Part shown: piece by piece, positions 1 through 9,536 of the stretch | Layout: the number at the start of each line of letters is the position of its first letter | How positions within the stretch are numbered: position 1 is the stretch's first letter | Origin: JASLDZ01 sp964242895 | GTDB taxonomy: Bacteria; Pseudomonadota; Alphaproteobacteria; Caulobacterales; Caulobacteraceae | Reading direction: 5' to 3' | Length of the DNA: 45,291 nucleotides | Assembly (NCBI GenBank): GCA_964242895.1 | Contig: CAXTBN010000018.1 | Location: 1 to 45,291 of the forward strand | Notes under the pieces: generated by a model | What the model was told of the DNA's origin: nothing | The model's database searches: none | The model's input: the letters and a program-made list of their open reading frames with translations, nothing else | Translations under genes and position numbers: made by a program

Positions 1-279
1 GGGCTCGAGCCCGGCGCGCGGCCGCCGCTGCTGGCGGCGCAGGCGGCGACGCGCTGCGACGCGGACGGCCTGTTGCGCTACGCACGCCCGCGCTCGCCGG
101 CCCTGCAGCCCGAGGGCGACTCCTGGGCGGCGCACCTGCGCGCGGCGCCGTTCAACCTGTTCTGGGCGGACCTGGAGGCGGACGCCGCCCGCCGCGTCGC
201 GGTGCTCTCCGCCGCTCAGGCGGCGCGCTGGCGCGCGAGCACGCCCGCCGCGTCCGCGCCGGTCGGCAGCGCGCCGTAG
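1..279 (+). CDS. 3' end of an unrecognised gene (5' end outside window)
   Basis: Frame 1 is open from the window edge to a TAG at 277-279, giving about 92 residues rich in Ala and Arg. A short aromatic stretch (FNLFWADLEAD, about residues 52-62) looks protein-like, but I do not recognise the family. The reading frame runs 64 bp into the 3' end of the convergent acyl-CoA dehydrogenase gene, so either the two genes overlap tail to tail or this frame is an accidental GC-rich opening. No start codon can be chosen because the upstream part is missing. Confidence 0.35.
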   Translation, partial: GLEPGARPPLLAAQAATRCDADGLLRYARPRSPALQPEGDSWAAHLRAAPFNLFWADLEADAARRVAVLSAAQAARWRASTPAASAPVGSAP

Positions 280-1853
280 GCGGAGCCGCCCTCGCCGGCG
301 AGGCGCGAGGCGCAGAACGCGTCCGCCACCGCGGCCGGCGCGTGGCGCACCAGCAGCGCGGCCTGCAGCACAAGCGCCATGCGCTCGGCCAGGAGCCGTG
401 CGCCCGCCTCGCCCGCGCCGGCCAGCGCCTCCAGCCCCTCCGCCGCCCTGGCGAGGCGAGGCTCGGCGGCGCAGGCGTCGGCGACCTCGGCGCGGAAGGC
501 GGCCAGGGCCGAGGGCTCGCGACGTAGGGTGCGCAGGACGTCGAGCGCGATGACGTTGCCCGAACCCTCCCAGATCGCGTTCAGCGGGCTTTCACGGAAC
601 AGGCGGGGCATGGGCGTCTCCTCGACGTAGCCGACGCCGCCGTGCACCTCCATGCACTCGTAGACGAACTCGGGGCAGCGCTTGGTCAGGCGGTACTTGG
701 CCAGCGCGACCGCAAGGCGCGCAAAGGCGCGCGCCTCCTCGCCGGGTTCCGAAAAGGCGCGGGCGACCCGCAGCACCAGGGCGCAGGCGGCCTCGTACTC
801 CAGCGCGAGGTCGGCGAGCACCGCGGCCATGGCGGGCTGGTCGATCAGGCGCTTCTGGAAGGCCGAACGACCCTCGGCGTGGTTCACCGCCTCCGCCAGC
901 GCCCGGCGCATGATCCCGAGCGTGCCGGAGACGGTGCCGAGCCGCGTGTGGTGGACCATGTCGATGATCACCTTCACGCCCTGGCCCTCCTCGCCGAGGC
1001 GCGTGGCGTGGGCGTGGTGGTATTCGATCTCGGAGGATGCGTTGCTCTTGTTGCCCAGCTTGTCCTTGAGCCGCTCGATACGAATCCCGTTGCGGTCGCC
1101 GTCGGGCGTGACGCGCGGGACCAGGAGGCACGTCAGCCCGCCCGGCGCGTAGGCCAGCGTCAGGAAGCCGTCGCTCATGGGCGCCGAGCAGAACCACTTG
1201 TGCCCGCGAAGGACGTAGGCGCGGCCGCCGGCCGGCGTGGCGGTGGTGGTGTTGGCGCGGACGTCGCTGCCGCCCTGCTTCTCCGTCATGGCCATGCCGA
1301 CGGTGATCCCGCGCTTGCCGGCGATGGGTGCGAGGGGCGCGTCGTAGCGGCCGCCGAACAGCTTTCCGAGCCAGGGCCCGCCGACTTCCGGCTCATGCCG
1401 GAGCGCGGCGACGGAGGCGTAGGTCATGTCGACCGGGCACATGGTCCCGGCCTCCGCCTGGGTGAAGATCGCGAGCAGGGCGGCGTGGGCGGCGTGGGCG
1501 CCCCGCTCGTCCGCCGTCCAGGCGAGGTCGTGGATCCCGTGGTCCATCGCCAGCGCCATCAGCCGGTGATAGGCGGGATGGAACGTGACCTCGTCGAGCC
1601 GGCGGCCGTAGCGGTCGAAGGTGCGCAGCTCGGGCGGGTGGCGGTTCGCCTGCTCGCCGAGCTCCAGCACCTCCTCGGAGCCGACCAGCGCGCCCAGGGT
1701 GGTGCAGCGGGCGTCGAGCCACGGCCCGGCCTCGCGCAGCACGGCTTCGCGCAGGGCGACGTCGGTCAGGTACAGGTTGCGGCCGGCGAGCGGGGCCGGT
1801 TGGTTGGTCACCTCGTGGGTGGCGAGGTCGGTCAGGGGGGCGAGCAAGGACAT
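216..1853 (-). CDS. AidB-like acyl-CoA dehydrogenase family flavoprotein
   Basis: 545 residues, the length of the E. coli AidB family (about 540), which is longer than ordinary acyl-CoA dehydrogenases. The N-terminal AidB domain is recognisable (NLYLTD near residue 26, NRHPPEL near 70, FHPAYH near 91). The flavin-site segment MTEKQGGSDV lies at 189-198, KDKLGNKSNAS follows in the middle domain, and IWEGSGN at 427-433 is the AidB signature near the FAD. AidB proteins bind FAD and DNA and are linked to alkylation protection; whether this one acts on DNA or on an acyl-CoA cannot be told from sequence. The ATG at 1853 has AAGGTGA a few bases upstream. It lies downstream of erpA on the same strand but behind a 150-bp palindromic repeat, so co-transcription is uncertain. 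Confidence 0.93.
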   Translation of the reverse strand: MSLLAPLTDLATHEVTNQPAPLAGRNLYLTDVALREAVLREAGPWLDARCTTLGALVGSEEVLELGEQANRHPPELRTFDRYGRRLDEVTFHPAYHRLMALAMDHGIHDLAWTADERGAHAAHAALLAIFTQAEAGTMCPVDMTYASVAALRHEPEVGGPWLGKLFGGRYDAPLAPIAGKRGITVGMAMTEKQGGSDVRANTTTATPAGGRAYVLRGHKWFCSAPMSDGFLTLAYAPGGLTCLLVPRVTPDGDRNGIRIERLKDKLGNKSNASSEIEYHHAHATRLGEEGQGVKVIIDMVHHTRLGTVSGTLGIMRRALAEAVNHAEGRSAFQKRLIDQPAMAAVLADLALEYEAACALVLRVARAFSEPGEEARAFARLAVALAKYRLTKRCPEFVYECMEVHGGVGYVEETPMPRLFRESPLNAIWEGSGNVIALDVLRTLRREPSALAAFRAEVADACAAEPRLARAAEGLEALAGAGEAGARLLAERMALVLQAALLVRHAPAAVADAFCASRLAGEGGSAYGALPTGADAAGVLARQRAA

Positions 1854-1865
1854 CGGATCACCTTA

Positions 1866-1992
1866 GTCCTCCCCAGCTCGCGGGGGAGGGGACCGCCGAC
1901 GGCGGTGGAGGGGGTCCGCGACGCTGGAACGATCGGCGCAACCCCTCCGTCACGCGCCTGCGGCGCGCGCCACCCCCTCCGTGAACGGGGAA
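1866..1992. repeat. Composite palindromic intergenic repeat (REP-like)
   Basis: The gap between erpA and the acyl-CoA dehydrogenase gene is almost filled by nested inverted repeats. CCTCCCC at 1868-1874 pairs with GGGGAGG at 1883-1889. A GC stem around CCGCCGACGGCGG follows at about 1893-1905. GGAGGGGGT at 1907-1915 is the exact complement of ACCCCCTCC at 1972-1980. The motif set (CTCCCC...GGGGAG, then GGTGGAGGGGG) resembles a dispersed repeat I know from Caulobacter-type genomes. It may act as a transcription terminator or mRNA stabiliser 3' of erpA. Confidence 0.65.
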
Positions 1993-2002
1993 GAATAAGG
2001 AG

Positions 2003-2335
2003 TCAGATCGAGAAGCTGACCCCGCAGCCGCAGCTGGACTTCGCGTTGGGGTTCCGCACGCGGAACTCGGCCCCGGCGAGCTCGTCCACCCAGTCGATCT
2101 CGGCGCCCGCCAGGAAGGGCTGGCTGATGTCATCCACCAGGGCGGCGGCGCCGTCCTGCTCGACCCGCAGGTCGTCGGCTTCGCCCGCGTCCACCAGCTC
2201 CATGCGGTACTGGAAGCCGGAGCAGCCGCCCCCGTCCACGGCGATGCGCAGCAGCACCGGGCGTCCCTCCGCCGCGCTGAGGGCGTGCAGCCGGGCGGCG
2301 GCCGCGGACGAGAGGGTGATGGGCTGGAGCGCCAT
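2003..2335 (-). CDS. erpA: ErpA/IscA-type (HesB) iron-sulfur cluster carrier
   Basis: 110 residues, typical for A-type carriers. They take Fe-S clusters from the assembly scaffold and hand them to apo-enzymes in the cytoplasm. The three conserved cysteines are present: Cys38 in GGGCSGFQY and the C-terminal pair Cys102/Cys104 in SSCGCGVSF. The ATG at 2335 begins MALQPITLS, the usual start of the family; an in-frame opening runs much further upstream but lies in the opposite gene dgt and is ignored. It is divergent from dgt with 90 bp between the start codons. ErpA rather than IscA is favoured because no isc/suf genes are nearby, but the two cannot be told apart firmly. Confidence 0.92.
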   Translation of the reverse strand: MALQPITLSSAAAARLHALSAAEGRPVLLRIAVDGGGCSGFQYRMELVDAGEADDLRVEQDGAAALVDDISQPFLAGAEIDWVDELAGAEFRVRNPNAKSSCGCGVSFSI

Positions 2336-2347
2336 AGGCGTGAACCT

Positions 2348-2377
2348 TTGGAGAACGGCGTGTCGCCTCTCTATATG
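2348..2377 (+). promoter_or_regulatory. Predicted sigma-70-type promoter of dgt
   Basis: TTGGAG (2348-2353) and CTATAT (2371-2376) are separated by 17 bp, a close match to the housekeeping promoter pattern and conspicuous in this GC-rich DNA. The expected start point, near 2383, is downstream of the in-frame ATG at 2375, so that ATG should not be in the mRNA. This supports the GTG at 2426 as start of dgt. The TATA core is nearly symmetric and may also serve erpA on the other strand. Confidence 0.5.
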
Positions 2378-2425
2378 CTCCCGCACTCGCCGGCCCGGAA
2401 GGGCCCGCCCCGGAGTGCGCCTTCC

Positions 2426-3637
<1,212 letters not shown>

Positions 3638-3784
3638 GCGCGCCCGCCTCGATTTCGGTGTCGGTGAACGCGCCGTTAACCCTGTCGACGCCACCCTGGG
3701 CTAAGGCGACGCACGCCCCGAGAGCGCCCCTGCGCTAATGTCTTCGGGACGAATCGCGCCTCGCCGCGTACCCGGAGGCCAGCC

Positions 3785-4900
3785 ATGACCATCGACCAGG
3801 ACCGCGGGGCCTACGCCCCCCACATGGACGCCCCGCTCGCCTTCGACGCGCGGCGGCCCTCGGATCGCCGCCCCCTGCCCATGACGCTGATCGCGAGCGC
3901 GGGCGTGCTGGTGCTGATCGTGGGCGCCCTGGCCATGGCCTACCGCGGCGGCGTCCGCGGGGCCGAGCAGCCCAAGCTCGTCGGCGAGCCGGTGGGCGCC
4001 ATCAAGACCGCCGCCGCACCCGAGGCGACCTCGGACACCGGCGCCGTTGATTCGAAGATGGACGTCTACGCCGCCCAGAACGTGCCGGCGAAGCCCGCCG
4101 TCTCCGCTCCCAACTTCACGCCTGCGCCCGAGCAGCCGAAGCCGCGCCCCGTGATCGCCCAGGCCGCCACCGCGCCCACCGGGCTGCAGGTGCGGACGGT
4201 CGACCCGGTGAAGGTGCGCATCGGCGAGCCCGAGACCACCGCCGCCCCCGTCTTCACCGCCGCCGACCGCCAGGCCGCCGCCACCTCGCGCACCGCGATC
4301 GTGCCGGGCGCCGCCGACCACCTCGCGCCGCCTGCGAAGCCGGCCGCGCTGGCCGAGGCCGCGCCCGCCCCGCGCCCCGTGATCGTGAAGCCCGCCGCCG
4401 CGAGCACCACGGCGACGACCCGGACGTCTTCCGCCGCAGTGACCAGGGCGGCGACGACCGAGGCCTCCACGCCGGCCAGGTCGTCGGCCACCCGGACGGT
4501 GGCGTCGGCCGAGACCGCGCCGGCGGCGGCGAAGCCGGCCAAGAGCATGAAGGCCGCCGTCGCCGAGGATGACGCCAAGTCGGCGAAGTCCAAACCGGTG
4601 AAGACCGCCCGCGCCGACGCCGACGACGCCGCGCCCGCCAAGGTCGCGACCAAGACGTCGGGCGGGGTGACCGCCGTCCAGGTGGGCGCCTTCTCCTCCG
4701 CCGAGCTGGCGCAGAAGGGCTTCGCGGACGCGGGCAAGCTGTCCTCCCTCGGCGGCCACGCCCACTCGGTCGAGAAGGTCAGCCGCGACGGCCACACCTT
4801 CTACCGCGCCACCCTCGGCGGCTTCGCCGACAAGGCGGCGGCCAAGGCCTTCTGCGCCCAGCTAGCGGCCAAGGGCGGGCGCTGCCTCGTGAAGAGCTGA
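3785..4900 (+). CDS. SPOR-domain inner-membrane protein
   Basis: 371 residues with the layout of a bitopic division or envelope protein. A short cytoplasmic N-terminus is followed by one membrane segment at about 33-53. A long Ala/Pro/Lys-rich low-complexity periplasmic linker spans about 60-290, and a C-terminal SPOR domain begins at VQVGAFSSAELAQKGF (about 298) and runs to the end. SPOR domains bind denuded peptidoglycan glycan strands and often direct proteins to the septum. ATG at 3785 has GGAGG six bases upstream. Only 5 bp separate its stop from the nagZ start, so it is cotranscribed with a peptidoglycan-recycling enzyme, which fits an envelope role. Its exact function is unknown. Confidence 0.88.
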   Translation: MTIDQDRGAYAPHMDAPLAFDARRPSDRRPLPMTLIASAGVLVLIVGALAMAYRGGVRGAEQPKLVGEPVGAIKTAAAPEATSDTGAVDSKMDVYAAQNVPAKPAVSAPNFTPAPEQPKPRPVIAQAATAPTGLQVRTVDPVKVRIGEPETTAAPVFTAADRQAAATSRTAIVPGAADHLAPPAKPAALAEAAPAPRPVIVKPAAASTTATTRTSSAAVTRAATTEASTPARSSATRTVASAETAPAAAKPAKSMKAAVAEDDAKSAKSKPVKTARADADDAAPAKVATKTSGGVTAVQVGAFSSAELAQKGFADAGKLSSLGGHAHSVEKVSRDGHTFYRATLGGFADKAAAKAFCAQLAAKGGRCLVKS

Positions 4901-4905
4901 CGCCC

Positions 4906-5967
4906 ATGGCCGCGGCGCGGGCCTGCATCCTCGGCTGCGCGGGCCTCGAGCTCGGGGCCGAGGAGCGCGCCTTCCTCCGCGACGCGCGGCCCTGGGGCTT
5001 CATCCTCTTCCGGCGCAACATCGACGCCCCCGACCAGGTGCGCCGCCTCACGGACGCCCTGCGCGAGGCCGTTGATCGCGAGGACGCGCCCGTGCTGATC
5101 GATCAGGAGGGCGGCCGTGTGCAGCGCATGGGCCCGCCGCACTGGCCGGCCTACCCGCCCGGCTCCGCGTACGGCGCTATCCCCGCCAACGACCCGCTCG
5201 GCCGCCGTGAGGCCGCGCGCCTGGGCGCCCGCCTGATGGCGCACGACCTTCGCGCCGTCGGGATCGACGTGGACTGCGTGCCCGTGGCCGACGTGCCGGC
5301 CCCGGACGGCCACGACGTGATCGGCGACCGCGCCTACGCCCGGACCGCCGAGGAGGTCGCCGTGCTCGCCCGCGCCGCGGCCGAAGGCCTGCTGGCCGGC
5401 GGCGTGCTGCCGGTCGTCAAGCACATTCCCGGCCATGGCCGCGCCCGGGCCGACAGTCACCACGAGCTGCCCGTGGTGGAGGCGTCGCGCGAGGAGCTGG
5501 AGGCCGTCGACCTGCTGCCGTTCCGCGTGCTCAGCGACCTGCCGATGGCGATGACCGCGCACGTGGTCTACCCCGCCTGGGACCGCCGCCACGCCGCCAC
5601 CGTCTCGCGCAAGGTGATCCGGCGCGTCGTGCGCGAGGCCTGCGGCTTCGACGGCCTGGTGATGACCGACGACCTGGGCATGAAGGCGCTGCAGGGCTCG
5701 CTCGCCGAGCTGACCCGCGCCTCGCTGGCGGCCGGCTGCGACGTGGTCCTGCACTGCTCGGGAAAGCTGGAGGAGAACCGGCAGGTGGCCGAGGCCGCGC
5801 CGAAGCTCGCCGGCCGGGCGCGCCGCCGCGCCGACTCAGCCCTCGCCCGCCGTGTGCGAACGCCCGAGCCGCTGGACGTGGCCGAGGCCCGCGCTCGCTT
5901 CGCCGAGATCTTCCAGGGCGTGTGGTCCGCCCCCGCCGCCGACCCCACCGCAGACGGCCGCCGGTGA
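4906..5967 (+). CDS. nagZ: Beta-N-acetylhexosaminidase NagZ (GH3)
   Basis: 353 residues. It removes N-acetylglucosamine from anhydro-muropeptides in cytoplasmic peptidoglycan recycling. GH3 NagZ hallmarks are visible: LIDQEGGRVQR at 64-74, KHIPGHGRARADSH at 172-185 (the acid/base loop with Asp and His), and MTDDLGM at 253-259, which holds the nucleophile aspartate. The start ATG follows the SPOR gene by 5 bp. The TGA overlaps the GTG of scpA (GTGA), so translation is coupled. The position between a SPOR gene and scpA matches the gene order of Caulobacter relatives. Confidence 0.95.
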   Translation: MAAARACILGCAGLELGAEERAFLRDARPWGFILFRRNIDAPDQVRRLTDALREAVDREDAPVLIDQEGGRVQRMGPPHWPAYPPGSAYGAIPANDPLGRREAARLGARLMAHDLRAVGIDVDCVPVADVPAPDGHDVIGDRAYARTAEEVAVLARAAAEGLLAGGVLPVVKHIPGHGRARADSHHELPVVEASREELEAVDLLPFRVLSDLPMAMTAHVVYPAWDRRHAATVSRKVIRRVVREACGFDGLVMTDDLGMKALQGSLAELTRASLAAGCDVVLHCSGKLEENRQVAEAAPKLAGRARRRADSALARRVRTPEPLDVAEARARFAEIFQGVWSAPAADPTADGRR

Positions 5968-6782
5968 CCGTACACTTCCAGCCACGCCTCGACTTCGAAG
6001 CCGTCTCCCGCGCCTCGGCCGGCGGGGACGCCCTGGTGCTGGAGCTCGACGGCTGGGAGGGCCCGCTCGACCTGCTGCTGGAGCTCGCGCGCCGACAAAG
6101 GGTGGACCTGCGCGCCATCTCCGTGAGCGCCCTGGCCGAGCAGTACCTGGTGTTCGTCCACGCCGCGCGCCGTCGAAACTTCGCGCTGGCGGCCGACTAC
6201 CTGGTGATGGCCGCTTGGCTCGCCTTCTTGAAGTCGCGCCTGCTGCTCCCCCAGGCGCAGCGCCCCGCCGACGAAGAGGCGCCGGAGGAGGCCGCCGAAG
6301 CGCTCGCCTTCCGCCTCGCCAAGCTCGCCGCCATGCGCGAGGCCGCCGGCTCCCTGCAGCGCCTCGACCACCTCGGCCGCAACGTGTTCCCCCGCGGCGA
6401 TCCCGACGCGTGCACGGTGCGCAGCACCACGCGGCTGGTGGGTGACCTGCACGCGCTCGTCACCGCCTACGTCGGCCAGCGCCGCCGCGAGGCGTCCCGC
6501 CGTTACGCCCCCGAGCGCCGCGTGGAGGCCTACCCGCTTGAGGCGGCGCGCCTGCGCCTGCGCGAACTCCTGCCCGAACTGGCCGACTGGGCGCCGCTGG
6601 ACGCGGTGGTCCCCGCGCCCGAGGCGGACGGGGATGGGCCGAACCGCGCCTCCTGCCTGGCCTCCACCCTCGCCGCCGGCCTCGAGATGACGCGCGACGG
6701 GACGCTGGAGCTGCGCCAGGGCGAGGCCTTCGCCCCGCTGCATCTGCGCGCCCGCGCCATGGCGGCGCTTCCCGCCCCGTGA
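5964..6782 (+). CDS. scpA: Segregation and condensation protein A (kleisin)
   Basis: 272 residues. ScpA bridges the SMC heads and, with ScpB, makes the bacterial condensin that loads near parS and organises the chromosome. The N-terminal kleisin signature is clear (ELDGWEGPLDLLLELARRQRVDLRAISVSALAEQYL). It is followed by the helical segment ADYLVMAAWLAFLKSRLLLP and a C-terminal winged-helix region. The GTG at 5964 overlaps the nagZ stop by 4 bp, and the scpA stop overlaps scpB in the same way. An in-frame opening extends upstream inside nagZ but has no family match. No smc gene is in the window. Confidence 0.93.
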   Translation: MTVHFQPRLDFEAVSRASAGGDALVLELDGWEGPLDLLLELARRQRVDLRAISVSALAEQYLVFVHAARRRNFALAADYLVMAAWLAFLKSRLLLPQAQRPADEEAPEEAAEALAFRLAKLAAMREAAGSLQRLDHLGRNVFPRGDPDACTVRSTTRLVGDLHALVTAYVGQRRREASRRYAPERRVEAYPLEAARLRLRELLPELADWAPLDAVVPAPEADGDGPNRASCLASTLAAGLEMTRDGTLELRQGEAFAPLHLRARAMAALPAP

Positions 6783-7441
6783 GCGAGGCCGAGCTCCCGC
6801 TCGAAGCCACGCCGCTCATCGCCGAGCGCATGGTCGAGGCGCTGCTGTTCGCCGCCGCGGAGCCGCTTTCCCTCGCCGACCTCGCCCGCCGCCTGCCGGA
6901 GGGCGTGGACGCCGCCGCCGCCCTGGCGCTCCTGCGGCGACGCTACGCCGGCCGCGGCGTCGAGTTGCAGGAGGTGGGCGGGCGCTGGCGCTTCGCCACA
7001 GCCCCCGATCTCGCCGGCCTGATGACGGAGGAACGCGTCGAGGTGCGGCGCCTGTCCAAGGCGGCCTACGAGGTGCTGGCCATCGTCGCCTACCACCAGC
7101 CCGTCAGCCGCGCCGAGATCGAAGCGGTGCGCGGCGTCGCGCTCTCCAAGGGCGTGCTCGACGCGTTGCTGGAGGCCGGGTGGGTGCGGATGCGCGGCCG
7201 CCGCCGCTCGCCCGGACGCCCGGTCGTCTACGGCACCACCGACAGCTTCCTGGAGCACTTCGGCCTGCCCTCCCTCGCCGACCTGCCGGGCGCGGGCGAC
7301 CTCAAGGCGGCGGGCCTGCTGTCGATGGACCTGCCCCCCGGCTTCACGATCCCCGACCCCGCCCGCGGCGAGGGCGAGCCGCTCGACCCCGTCGGAGCCG
7401 ACGCGCCGGAGTTCGTGCAGGACTTCGTCAGCGAGGGCTGA
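6779..7441 (+). CDS. scpB: Segregation and condensation protein B
   Basis: 220 residues. It is the kite subunit of SMC-ScpAB and works as a dimer on the ScpA middle region. Two winged-helix domains are visible: RMVEALLFAAAEPLSLADLARRLP at about 17-40, and LSKAAYEVLAIVAYHQPVSRAEIEAVRGV in the middle, the family signature. Gly-rich PVVYGTTDSFLEHFGL is the usual C-terminal part. GTG start in a GTGA overlap with scpA. In Caulobacter I recall tatABC and serS following; here the convergent sppA comes 14 bp after the stop, so the operon ends at scpB. Confidence 0.93.
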   Translation: MSEAELPLEATPLIAERMVEALLFAAAEPLSLADLARRLPEGVDAAAALALLRRRYAGRGVELQEVGGRWRFATAPDLAGLMTEERVEVRRLSKAAYEVLAIVAYHQPVSRAEIEAVRGVALSKGVLDALLEAGWVRMRGRRRSPGRPVVYGTTDSFLEHFGLPSLADLPGAGDLKAAGLLSMDLPPGFTIPDPARGEGEPLDPVGADAPEFVQDFVSEG

Positions 7442-7455
7442 AGGGCCGGCGCCCG

Positions 7456-9240
7456 TCAGTTCAGGCCGGGCAGGGGTGCGCGCATCATGGCCTGGTGGTC
7501 GCCTTCGAGGCGCAGGCGCACGGCCGCGTCCACGAGGCCCTGGGCGCGGGGGTCGCCCAGCACCCACGCCGCCGCCGCCAGGGTGCGGACGGACGACTCG
7601 CTGCGGCCGAACAGGCGGGCCAGGCTGTCGAAGGGCGAGGCCTTGTTGAAGCGCTTCAGCGCCACCTCGCCCGAGCCGCCGATCCCGCCGAGTCGACGCG
7701 CCTCGGCGACGGCGGTGTCGAAGCCGCCCAGCCGGTCGACCAGCCCCAGCTTGACCGCCTGCGCGCCCGTCCACACCCGGCCTTTGGCGATCTCCTGCAC
7801 GCGCGCCAGCGGCAGGCGGCGCCCCGTCGCCACCCGCTGCACGAAGCCGGCGTAGATGCGGTCCATCCAGCCGGAGAAGGCGGCGCGCTGCTCGGGCGTG
7901 AAAGCCTGGCGCCCGTTGAAGGCGTCGGCGTAGCCGCCGCCCACCGACAGGCCGCGCGTGTCGATCCCGAACTTCGCCAGGGCGGGGCCGATGGCGAACT
8001 TGCCCCCGAACACGCCGATGGAGCCCGTCAGCGTCGAAGGTTGCGCCACGATCTCGCTGGCGTCCGCGCTGATCCAGTAGCCGCCCGAGGCGGCGTAGTT
8101 GCCCATGCTCACCACCACCGGCTTGCCGGCGGCCTTGGCGGCGCGCACGGCGGCCCCGATCTGCTCGGAGGCCGTGTCGCCGCCGCCCGGCGAGCTCACC
8201 CGGAACACGATGGCCTTCACGTCGGCGTCGGCGGCGGCCTGGGCGAAGGTGCGGGCCAGGTCGTCGGAGTAGATGCCGCCCGAGCTGTTGAAGCCCTGGT
8301 CGCGCGCCGTGCCCGTCTGGATGTCGCCTTCGGCCTCGATCACCGCCACGGCGGCGCGGCCCGCGGCGGCCGTGCTCTCGCCGCGCGCGCTCTCGTAGGC
8401 GCCGACGTCCATCAGCGCGGCGCCGGACCCCGCGCGGCGCTTCAGCTCCGCCTCGGCGTCGCTCACCTCGCCGAGGTGGTCGACCAGCCCGCGCGCCTGG
8501 GCGTCGGCGGCGACGTAGGGACCGCCCTCCAGCGTCGCGCGCAGGGCCTGCGGGTCGGTGTGGCGGTCGAGGCCGGCGGCCACCAGCTCGGTGGCGTAGA
8601 TGCCCGTGATCCAGCCCAGCTCACCCTCGCGGTGCGCGGGCGTGTAATCGTCGTACAGGAACGGGTTCACCGCGTTCTTGTACTCGTAGCGCTGCTGGTA
8701 GTCGGCGACGACGCCGTACTTGTCGAAGGCGCGCTTGAAGAACTGGTCCTCGACGGCGACGCCCGTCACCTGCAGCGAGGCCTGCGGCTGCATCCAGAAC
8801 GCGCCGGACGCCGCGCCCAGCATGTAGGTCGAGGCCGGGAAGCCGGAGGGGTACACGCCCTGGCTGTGCGCGATCACCGGCTTGCCCGAGCGGCGGAAGG
8901 CCAGCACGGCCTCGCGCAGCTCGTCTGCGGCGGCCGGAGCCAGCCCACCCTCCGGCAGGCGGATCAGGAGCGCCTTGACGCTGTCGTCACGGGCGGCGCG
9001 GCGCAGGGTGGCGCTGGCCCCCATCACCGACAGGCGGCTCCCGCCGAAGCTGGCGAAGGGGTTCTGCGGCGACTGGTCGGTGAGCGGGCGGCGCAGGTCG
9101 AGCGACAGCACCGTGTTGGCGGGCGGCGCGGCCGGACGGGCGTTCGACGCCAGCATCACCAGCAGCAGGAACGGCAGCCCGACGAAGAACAGCAGGAGGC
9201 CCGCGAAGACGCCTGCGAGCGAGGTGAGGAACGTCTTCAT
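7456..9240 (-). CDS. sppA: Signal peptide peptidase SppA, 67K type
   Basis: 594 residues, the long tandem-domain form like E. coli SppA (618). It is a membrane-bound Ser/Lys protease (S49) that degrades remnant signal peptides. A single N-terminal anchor lies at about 5-32. The N-terminal half carries the catalytic lysine in YEYKNAVNPF (Lys188) and the C-terminal half the nucleophile serine in NYAASGGYWIS (Ser385). FRVSSPGGGDTASE and TLTGSIGVFGG are further S49 motifs. The ATG at 9240 gives a typical signal anchor. It converges on scpB with 14 bp between stops and lies downstream of the tRNA pair, with no obvious promoter read by eye. Confidence 0.95.
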   Translation of the reverse strand: MKTFLTSLAGVFAGLLLFFVGLPFLLLVMLASNARPAAPPANTVLSLDLRRPLTDQSPQNPFASFGGSRLSVMGASATLRRAARDDSVKALLIRLPEGGLAPAAADELREAVLAFRRSGKPVIAHSQGVYPSGFPASTYMLGAASGAFWMQPQASLQVTGVAVEDQFFKRAFDKYGVVADYQQRYEYKNAVNPFLYDDYTPAHREGELGWITGIYATELVAAGLDRHTDPQALRATLEGGPYVAADAQARGLVDHLGEVSDAEAELKRRAGSGAALMDVGAYESARGESTAAAGRAAVAVIEAEGDIQTGTARDQGFNSSGGIYSDDLARTFAQAAADADVKAIVFRVSSPGGGDTASEQIGAAVRAAKAAGKPVVVSMGNYAASGGYWISADASEIVAQPSTLTGSIGVFGGKFAIGPALAKFGIDTRGLSVGGGYADAFNGRQAFTPEQRAAFSGWMDRIYAGFVQRVATGRRLPLARVQEIAKGRVWTGAQAVKLGLVDRLGGFDTAVAEARRLGGIGGSGEVALKRFNKASPFDSLARLFGRSESSVRTLAAAAWVLGDPRAQGLVDAAVRLRLEGDHQAMMRAPLPGLN

Positions 9241-9325
9241 CGAGGGTCCGGGGAGAGAGACGCCGCAAGCCTAGCGGCGCCCGCCGGGCGATCAACTCGC
9301 CGGCCCCGATCAGCGGGAATAAAGA

Positions 9326-9402
9326 TGGTCGGAGTGGCAGGATTTGAACCTGCGACCCCCGCGTCCCGAACGCGGTGCTCTACCAGACTGAGCCACACTC
9401 CG
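9326..9402 (-). tRNA. tRNA-Pro (anticodon CGG)
   Basis: 77 nt on the minus strand with a complete cloverleaf. The acceptor stem is CGGAGTG/CACTCCG, the anticodon stem CCGCG/CGCGG closes loop TTCGGGA, and GGTTCAAATCC forms the T arm. The loop places CGG at positions 34-36, which reads CCG, a favoured proline codon in this GC-rich genome. The 3' CCA is encoded (9326-9328). It lies 21 bp downstream of tRNA-Gln on the same strand, so both probably come from one transcript. Confidence 0.96.
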
Positions 9403-9423
9403 CCCCACCGGGGCCTCGACGCT

Positions 9424-9497
9424 TGGCTGAGGGACTAGGACTCGAACCTAGAATGACGGTACCAAAAACCGCTGTGTTACCATTACACCATCCCTCA
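9424..9497 (-). tRNA. tRNA-Gln (anticodon TTG)
   Basis: 74 nt on the minus strand. Acceptor TGAGGGA pairs with TCCCTCA, followed by G and an encoded CCA (9424-9426). The D arm is GTGTAATGGTAACAC, the anticodon loop TTTTGGT gives anticodon TTG (codon CAA, and CAG by wobble), and GGTTCGAGTCC forms the T arm. The body resembles other bacterial tRNA-Gln closely. It is the promoter-proximal gene of the Gln-Pro tRNA pair. Confidence 0.96.
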
Positions 9498-9536
9498 ACA
9501 CCGGCCGGAGCACCGCCCCGGAAAGCGTGAGGCGGC

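Noticed and set aside
1866..1992. CRISPR-like or tandem repeat
   Set aside because: The repeats are inverted, irregular in length and occur once; no spacer structure.
2375..2425. ATG 2375 as start of dgt
   Set aside because: It overlaps the predicted -10 box and has no ribosome site; the GTG at 2426 has both a ribosome site and a place within the transcript.
3701..4795. 364-codon minus-strand frame opposite the SPOR gene
   Set aside because: Gly/Arg-rich low-complexity complement of the Ala/Pro-rich linker; no domain, no ribosome site.
7180..9438. 752-codon plus-strand frame across scpB, sppA and tRNA-Pro
   Set aside because: Runs antisense through sppA and into a tRNA gene; composition is shadow-like.
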